NCBI RefSeq assembly: GCF_014649875.1
Contig: NZ_BMTW01000011.1
Location: 124,001-188,000 of the forward strand
Origin: Streptomyces rubiginosohelvolus
Lineage (GTDB): Bacteria; Actinomycetota; Actinomycetes; Streptomycetales; Streptomycetaceae
DNA: 64,000 nucleotides
Direction: 5' to 3'
Below the pieces are notes generated by a model. That model made no database searches and had not been told where the DNA came from. It saw nothing but the letters and a program-made list of their open reading frames with translations. The translations under genes were made by a program, and so were the position numbers. Positions 59,208-64,000 of the stretch are shown here, in pieces. Each line of letters begins with the position of its first letter. The stretch's first letter is position 1.

Positions 59208-60466
59208 GGGCGCTGTGGCGGCAGACCCGCACCTTCTCCGCCCCCACCCGGCTGCTGATGGCCAACCAGTTTGCCATCAACCTCGCCTTCTACATGCTCA
59301 TGCCCTACCTGGCCGCCCACCTCGCCGGTCCCCTAGGGCTGGCCGCCTGGGCCGTCGGGCTGGTCCTCGGGGTGCGCAACTTCTCCCAGCAGGGCATGTT
59401 CCTCATCGGCGGGACCATCGCCGACCGGCTCGGCTACAAGGCGCCCATCATGGCCGGCTGCCTGCTGCGCACCGCCGGGTTCGGACTGCTCGGCTGGGTC
59501 GACAGCCTGCCCGCGCTGATCGCCGCGTCCGCCGCCACCGGCTTCGCCGGCGCGCTGTTCAACCCGGCCGTACGCGCCTATCTGGCTGCCGAGGCGGGAG
59601 AGCGCAGGGTGGACGCCTTCGCCACCTTCAACGTCTACTACCAGGCGGGCATGTTCCTGGGCCCCCTCGTCGGCCTCGCCCTGCTCGCAGCCGATTTCCG
59701 GACCGTGTGCACGGCCGCCGCCGCGATCTTCGCCCTCCTCACCGCCCTGCAATGGCGCGCCCTGCCCGACCGCCGTACCGCGCGTACGGATGACGTATCC
59801 GAGCCGGCCGAGAGCATTCTGGCGCAGTGGCGATCGGTGCTGGCGAACCGGCCGTTCCTGCTGTTCTCCGCAGCCATGATCGGCTCGTACGTCCTCACCT
59901 TCCAGGTCTACCTCGCGCTTCCGCTCGCCGCCGGGGAATTCCTGGGACCGAACGCCACCGAGGTCACCAGCGGCCTGTTCGTCGTCTCCGCCGCGGTCGC
60001 CGTGGTCGGGCAACTCCGCCTGACGGCTTGGGCGAAGAAGCGCTGGAGCTCGCACCAGGCGCTGGCCGTCGGACTCGCCCTCATGGGTCTGGCCTTCGTC
60101 CCTCTCGCCTTCACCTCTCACGACGCGCCCGCCATGGCCCTCACCGCCCTGGTGACCGCCGTGGTGCTTCTCGCCGTCGGCGGAGCGATCCTCTATCCCT
60201 TCGAGATGGAGACGGTGGTCGTCCTGTGCGACAACCGGCTGGTCGCCACCCACTACGGCCTCTACAACACCGTCTCCGGCCTCGGCATCACCCTGGGCAA
60301 CCTGGCCGTCGGAGCCGTATGGGACTTCGCGCAGAGCCATCGGGCGGAGTGGCTGACGTGGGGAGCACTCGTCGCGACGGGACTCGCCTGCTCGGCATCG
60401 GTCATCGTCCTCGCCCGCACCGGAATCCTCACCAGGCGCCCGGCGCTTGAGGTCAGGCAGGCGTGA
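59204..60466 (+). CDS. MFS transporter coupled to the PLP enzyme
   Basis: A 420-residue, twelve-helix major facilitator protein. The loop 2-3 region is GGTIADRLGYKAPI (about 69-82). The sequence resembles MdtH-like drug/metabolite exporters. The ATG at 59204 overlaps the stop of the cysteine-synthase-like gene, so both are made together, and it probably exports the product of that enzyme or a related amino acid. It converges on and overlaps the VOC gene by 14 bp. Confidence 0.87.
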   Translation: MRALWRQTRTFSAPTRLLMANQFAINLAFYMLMPYLAAHLAGPLGLAAWAVGLVLGVRNFSQQGMFLIGGTIADRLGYKAPIMAGCLLRTAGFGLLGWVDSLPALIAASAATGFAGALFNPAVRAYLAAEAGERRVDAFATFNVYYQAGMFLGPLVGLALLAADFRTVCTAAAAIFALLTALQWRALPDRRTARTDDVSEPAESILAQWRSVLANRPFLLFSAAMIGSYVLTFQVYLALPLAAGEFLGPNATEVTSGLFVVSAAVAVVGQLRLTAWAKKRWSSHQALAVGLALMGLAFVPLAFTSHDAPAMALTALVTAVVLLAVGGAILYPFEMETVVVLCDNRLVATHYGLYNTVSGLGITLGNLAVGAVWDFAQSHRAEWLTWGALVATGLACSASVIVLARTGILTRRPALEVRQA

Positions 60467-61190
60467 GCAGGCAGAACTCGTTGCCTTCCGGGTCGGCCAG
60501 GATGGTCCAGTGGATCGCGGACTGGTCGATACCGGGGTCGGTGGCGCCCAGGCAGCGCAGCCGGTCCGCCTCTGCCGCCGGGTCGTCACCGGGGTAGGGG
60601 CGGACGTCGAGGTGGACACGGTTCCACCCGCTCTTGGTGTCGGGCGTACGGAGGAACTCCAGGTAGGGGCCGACGCCCTTGGCGGAGCGCATGGTCGCGC
60701 TGTCGTCGGTGACCTCGTGCAGCGTCCAGTCCATCGCCTCGCCCCAGAACCGGGCCATCTCCCGTGGATCGGTGCAGTCGACCACCACGGCGGCGATCGG
60801 CCCGGTGTCCCGGTAGACCTGGCGGGGCTCCAGGACGCAGAACTCGTTGCCCTCCGGGTCGGCCATCACCGTCCAGGGGACGTCGCCCTGCCCCACGTCG
60901 ACGGGCGTGGCACCGAGGCTCTTCAGGCGTGCGACCAGCTCCTCCTGATGGGCCGTCGAGGTGGTGGCCAGGTCGAGGTGCACACGGTTCTTGACCGTTT
61001 TGGGTTCCGGTCGGGCGACGAGGTCGATGCAGACGGCCGCGGGGTCGGGGTAGGCGAAGCCCACGGGTTCGAGGTTGGTCACCCCGGGCCCCTCGCTGTC
61101 GATACCCCAGCCGAGCGCCTCCGCCCAGAACCGGCCGAGCGCGGCGTCGTCATGGGCCTTCATGCTGATCTGCACGAGTCGTGTTGCCAT
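60453..61190 (-). CDS. two-domain VOC (glyoxalase/bleomycin-resistance fold) protein
   Basis: A 245-residue protein with two copies of the VOC half-module. Each copy contains a WGEAMDW/WAEALGW-type helix, a VHLD strand and a final DPEGNEFCxL motif (FCVLEP in the first copy and FCLLTP in the second). Such proteins bind a metal or a small toxic molecule; the missing first metal His in some positions suggests binding rather than catalysis. The gene overlaps the converging MFS gene by 14 bp and lies 10 bases after the DinB gene on the same strand, so the two may form an operon. Confidence 0.85.
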   Translation of the reverse strand: MATRLVQISMKAHDDAALGRFWAEALGWGIDSEGPGVTNLEPVGFAYPDPAAVCIDLVARPEPKTVKNRVHLDLATTSTAHQEELVARLKSLGATPVDVGQGDVPWTVMADPEGNEFCVLEPRQVYRDTGPIAAVVVDCTDPREMARFWGEAMDWTLHEVTDDSATMRSAKGVGPYLEFLRTPDTKSGWNRVHLDVRPYPGDDPAAEADRLRCLGATDPGIDQSAIHWTILADPEGNEFCLLTPA

Positions 61191-61200
61191 GCCGCAGATC

Positions 61201-61815
61201 CTAGAAGCCCGGCCGGCTCCCGGAGATCACTGAGGGAGCGGATGCCGCCGATGCGGCGGCGGCCCGCTCGATCTTCGCGCGGTACGCCGCGCGGGCTTCC
61301 TCGTCGATCGGCTTCTCGTGTTCGGGGCGCAGCCCGGTCCGGCCGTCGAGCCCCTCGCGCAGGATGTCGGCGTGCCCGGTGTGCCGGACGGTCTCGCCGA
61401 GGACGTGGACCATGACGGCGAACAGATTCGTTTCGGAGTGGGGGTCGGGCCACCACGGCACATGGCCGGGGGCGTCGAGGGGGAGCACGGCGATCGTCGC
61501 GTCCGCGTGGTCCCACGTGCGCCGGTAGAACCCGGTGATCCGGTCGCGGGTCTCGCCCTCGGCCGCCCACAGATCGCTGCCGTCGTGGTCCTGCCACCGG
61601 GACAGTGGCTCCGGGGACGGGCGGCCGAAGACCTCGCCGAAGTACCTGGCCTCGACGGTGGCCACATGCTTGACCAGGCCCAGGAGGTTGGTTCCGGTCG
61701 CCGTCAACGGCCGTCGGGCGTCGTACTCGGACAAGCCGTCGAGCTTCCAGAGAAGCGCCTCACGGTCCCGCCGCAGTCTCCCGTGCAGGGTGTCTTTCGC
61801 GAACTCGTCGATCAT
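61201..61815 (-). CDS. DinB-family (DUF664) protein
   Basis: A 204-residue four-helix-bundle protein of the DinB/DUF664 family. The three metal-binding His positions are suggested by GLVKHVATVEARYF (about 48), and VHVLGETVRHTGHADILRE (about 140-158). Enzymes of this fold include thiol transferases that use bacillithiol or mycothiol. Streptomyces makes mycothiol, so a mycothiol-dependent detoxification role is possible. ATG at 61815 begins the family sequence. The function is not certain. Confidence 0.85.
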   Translation of the reverse strand: MIDEFAKDTLHGRLRRDREALLWKLDGLSEYDARRPLTATGTNLLGLVKHVATVEARYFGEVFGRPSPEPLSRWQDHDGSDLWAAEGETRDRITGFYRRTWDHADATIAVLPLDAPGHVPWWPDPHSETNLFAVMVHVLGETVRHTGHADILREGLDGRTGLRPEHEKPIDEEARAAYRAKIERAAAASAASAPSVISGSRPGF

Positions 61816-62038
61816 GCGGCATGAGCCTATAGCGGCTTGGGGGCGAGCGTTCCTGGGACGGTGTGCGAAGGAGTCGCAGCCAGTCCGCCCGCTCGGTGCG
61901 ATATCGGCCGCTGTCGCCGTGCCGGTGAGCGGACAGGCGTTACGTGCCGGCGTCGAGGGGTACCCCTGTGCGTACGAAACGACGTGAAGGAAGCAAAAGC
62001 GAAGAGAACGGCCGCGACGCACAAGGAACGAGGATCAC

Positions 62039-63019
62039 ATGCAGGTGGGCTACAAGCTGGCGGCGGAGGCGTTCGGCCCGGCAGAGCTGGTCAGGCAGGC
62101 CGTGCTCGCCGAGGAGGCGGGATTCGACTTCGTGGAGATCAGCGACCACTACCACCCCTGGCTCGACAACCAGGGGCACTCGCCGTTCGCCTGGACGGTG
62201 CTGGGAACCATCGCGGCCCGGACCTCGCACATCGGCCTGGCGACCGGGGTGACCTGTCCCACCGTCCGCTACCACCCCGCAGTCATCGCTCAGGCTGCCG
62301 CGACCCTCGCCCTGCTCTCGGAAGGCCGCTTCGTCCTCGGCGTCGGCTCGGGGGAGCGGCTCAACGAACACGTCGTCGGCCCCGGCTTCCCCGACGCGGT
62401 CAAGCCCCGGCACGACCTGCTCAGGGAAGCGCTGGACATCATCCGGCTGCTGTGGAGCGGGGGGTACCAGTCCTACGAGGGCAAGCATCTGCGGCTCCAG
62501 GACGCCCGGGTCTTCGACCTCCCCGACGAGCTGCCACTGATCGCGGTGGCCGCCAGCGGCCCGGAATCGACCCGGATCGCCGCCGAACTGGGCGACGGCC
62601 TTTTCGCCACGGAGGACAAGATGAGCATCGTCCGGCACTACCGCGACGCAGGCGGCACCGGTCCGTGCTACGGGGAGGTCCCGATGGCCTGGGCCCCCGA
62701 CGCGCACACCGCCGCACGGGCCGCGCTCGAGACCTCGCGCTGGGCGCTGACCGGCTGGAAGGTGATGAGCGAGCTGCCCAACCCGGTCAATTTCGACGCC
62801 GCGACCGCCACGGTCCGCGAGGAGGACATCCTGGAGAAGTTCGCCTGCGGAGCGGATCCCGGACGGTACGTCGAGGTGGCTCAGCGGTACGTCGACGCGG
62901 GCTTCGACCGGCTGGTCATGCAGAACGCCGGCCCCGACCCCGACGGCTTCATCGACTTCTACCGCAGCGAACTCGACGGACGTATCCGACAGCTCGAACC
63001 GAACCGTCCGCGAGCCTGA
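62039..63019 (+). CDS. F420-dependent LLM-class oxidoreductase (Fgd-like subfamily)
   Basis: A 326-residue TIM-barrel flavin/F420 enzyme. Conserved pieces: YKLAAEAFGPAELVRQAVLA, FDFVEISDHYHPW, the non-prolyl cis peptide region GVTCPTVRYHPAVIAQAAAT, and VLGVGSGERLNEHVVG. It matches the TIGR03557-type F420 family related to glucose-6-phosphate dehydrogenase Fgd1, although the sugar-phosphate-binding residues were not checked. AACGAGGA precedes the ATG at 62039. It stands alone between the divergent DinB gene and a field of fragments. The 223 bases upstream hold no other gene. Confidence 0.88.
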   Translation: MQVGYKLAAEAFGPAELVRQAVLAEEAGFDFVEISDHYHPWLDNQGHSPFAWTVLGTIAARTSHIGLATGVTCPTVRYHPAVIAQAAATLALLSEGRFVLGVGSGERLNEHVVGPGFPDAVKPRHDLLREALDIIRLLWSGGYQSYEGKHLRLQDARVFDLPDELPLIAVAASGPESTRIAAELGDGLFATEDKMSIVRHYRDAGGTGPCYGEVPMAWAPDAHTAARAALETSRWALTGWKVMSELPNPVNFDAATATVREEDILEKFACGADPGRYVEVAQRYVDAGFDRLVMQNAGPDPDGFIDFYRSELDGRIRQLEPNRPRA

Positions 63020-63047
63020 AGGCGTTCGGGGGCCCAGGCGACGAGGC

Positions 63048-63206
63048 GACGAGTCCTCGATCACCTACAGGGTGCGGCTGGGGCCCAAGGCGTTCACCGG
63101 CCGCACGGTGGTGCGGCGCATCGAGAGGCCCCGGACGCTGGAGCTGGAGGCCGAGGCCGGCTCCTGGACGACATGCGCCGGTTCTCGTGGGACTTCGCCA
63201 CCTTGA
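63048..63206 (+). pseudogene. SRPBCC-family fragment
   Basis: In one frame, DESSITYRVRLGPKAFTGRT and VVRRIERPRTLELEAEAG resemble the middle of an SRPBCC (polyketide cyclase-like) domain. There is no start, and the frame breaks at about 63165, where an FAD-oxidoreductase frame takes over. It is a fragment left by a deletion between two neighbouring genes. Confidence 0.5.
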
Positions 63207-63700
63207 AGGTGGACTGGGTGCTCAACGGCCCTGTCCCGTGGAGCAGCGCCGCTGCGGCCTCCGCGGGGACGGTCCACCTGGCGGAAAGCGTCGACGAACT
63301 CACCCGGTGCGCGTCCCGGATCGCCCGAGGCCTGGTCCCGGACCGCCCGTTCCTGCTGATGGGGCAGATGACCAAGGCCGACACCACCCGGTCCCCGCTG
63401 GACACCGAATCAGCCCGGGCCTACACCCATGTGCCCCACACGGTGAAGGCGGATGCGGGCGCGGACGGGCTGACCGGTCGGTGGGGCGCCGGGGAACAGC
63501 AGCGGATGGCCGACCGGATGGAGGCGCGGCGAGCGGTACGCCCGGGCTTCCGCAGCCGGATCCGGGCCGCCCCGAAACGCCCCGTGAAGGGGCTGTATCC
63601 GGCATCCGCGTCCGCACATCCCGGCGGCGGGGTGCACGGCGCTCCGGGCGCCGACGCCGCCCGCGCCGCCATCCGCTCCACACGCGGCACCACGGCCACG
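63164..63700 (+). pseudogene. FAD-dependent oxidoreductase (phytoene-desaturase-like) remnant
   Basis: In a new frame, LDDMRRFSWDFATLKVDW, then VHLAESVDELTRCASRIARG, PFLLMGQMTKADTTRSP and AYTHVPHTVKADAG, match the substrate domain of phytoene-desaturase-type FAD enzymes. LYPASASAHPGGGVHGAPGA is the C-terminal FAD motif of the family. The N-terminal FAD-binding half is missing, and so are about 45 residues before LYPASAS, where RRAVRPGFRSRIRAAPKRP shows a join. After about 63700 the frame stays open to the window end but is not family-like. The remaining 300 bases hold nothing I recognise. Confidence 0.6.
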
Positions 63701-64000
63701 GCCGCTCTCTTTGCCGTCCAGCGACTGCTGGCCCACCGGGGCCGGACCGGCGACGTCGCCCGCGTACGAGGTGAGGGTCCTCGACCTGCCGGACACATCC
63801 GTGCGGCCGGCCTCCCGGCCCGGTCGTCGCCACGGTTCCTTCCCACGCTCGGGCCCGGGACCGGGCGCGGAGCCGCGGGCCGCGTGAGGGCTCGGGCTAC
63901 GGCTCGGCTGAAGGGGAGGACCGGGAGACCCGGTAGGAGTTCCAGTCGGCCTGTCCTCCGGCTCCCAGGACCTCAGCCGGTGCGGACAGCGTTTCGCGGT

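Overview
This is a stretch of a Streptomyces chromosome. The evidence is very high G+C, strongly GC-biased third codon positions, hairpin terminators mostly without a T-run, several leaderless starts, and typical genes such as rppA, snapalysin, the SigB/F/G-type sigma factor, F420-dependent oxidoreductases and a cobalamin riboswitch. No rRNA, tRNA, CRISPR array, transposase or prophage gene was seen. Most genes are ordinary, well-packed Streptomyces genes. From about 47 kb onward the density of broken genes rises, as in chromosome arms.

Layout: 0-2.5 kb, a CYP158-like P450 followed by the type III polyketide synthase RppA (tetrahydroxynaphthalene pigment pathway). 2.6-9.8 kb, a secreted subtilase, a very large secreted GH87-type alpha-1,3-glucanase-like enzyme with carbohydrate-binding modules, its likely LacI regulator, and a cupin. 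10-17 kb, a YihY membrane protein, a secreted metzincin, a signal-less binding protein, a divergent SnoaL-like/PadR pair around a striking palindromic operator, then an ArsR-MFS-PfkB operon. 17.1-23.1 kb, a compact cryptic biosynthetic cluster of KAS III, KAS II, acyl-CoA oxidase, ACP and KAS II genes. 23.2-28.5 kb, a vitamin B12 block: cobalamin riboswitch, BtuFCD-type ABC transporter, and a CbiZ-type cobinamide salvage enzyme beyond an unrelated PRC-barrel/DUF2382 stress protein. 28.5-32.4 kb, a Tat-exported sulfite-oxidase-like enzyme and the methionine genes metY-metX.

32.5-36.1 kb, a carnitine-degradation operon in the order BKACE, carnitine dehydrogenase, thioesterase. It is preceded by a regulator that fuses an XRE and a TetR DNA-binding domain, and by a perfect 56-bp palindrome. 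36.2-39.8 kb, a SigB-family sigma factor, a GNAT acetyltransferase and a membrane PP2C phosphatase. 39.8-42.4 kb, a TetR-SDR-alcohol dehydrogenase operon. 42.5-44.6 kb, an ABC-F protein behind what looks like a leaderless 10-codon leader peptide and an attenuator. 44.5-47.2 kb, a Nudix hydrolase and the dihydroxyacetone kinase operon dhaKLM.

47.4-54 kb mixes intact genes (snapalysin, SDR, a 51-residue membrane protein, a cation/proton antiporter) with several fragments: a permease tail, an internally deleted TetR gene, a carboxylesterase remnant, a DUF1524 HNH fragment read out of frame at the antiporter tail, and a membrane gene split by one TAG. 54-63 kb returns to intact genes: a DsbA-like protein, a BlaI/M56 pair, an NlpC/P60 endopeptidase, a cysteine-synthase-like enzyme with a coupled MFS exporter, VOC and DinB proteins, and an F420-dependent oxidoreductase. 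The right end (63-64 kb) holds fused remnants of an SRPBCC protein and an FAD-dependent oxidoreductase.
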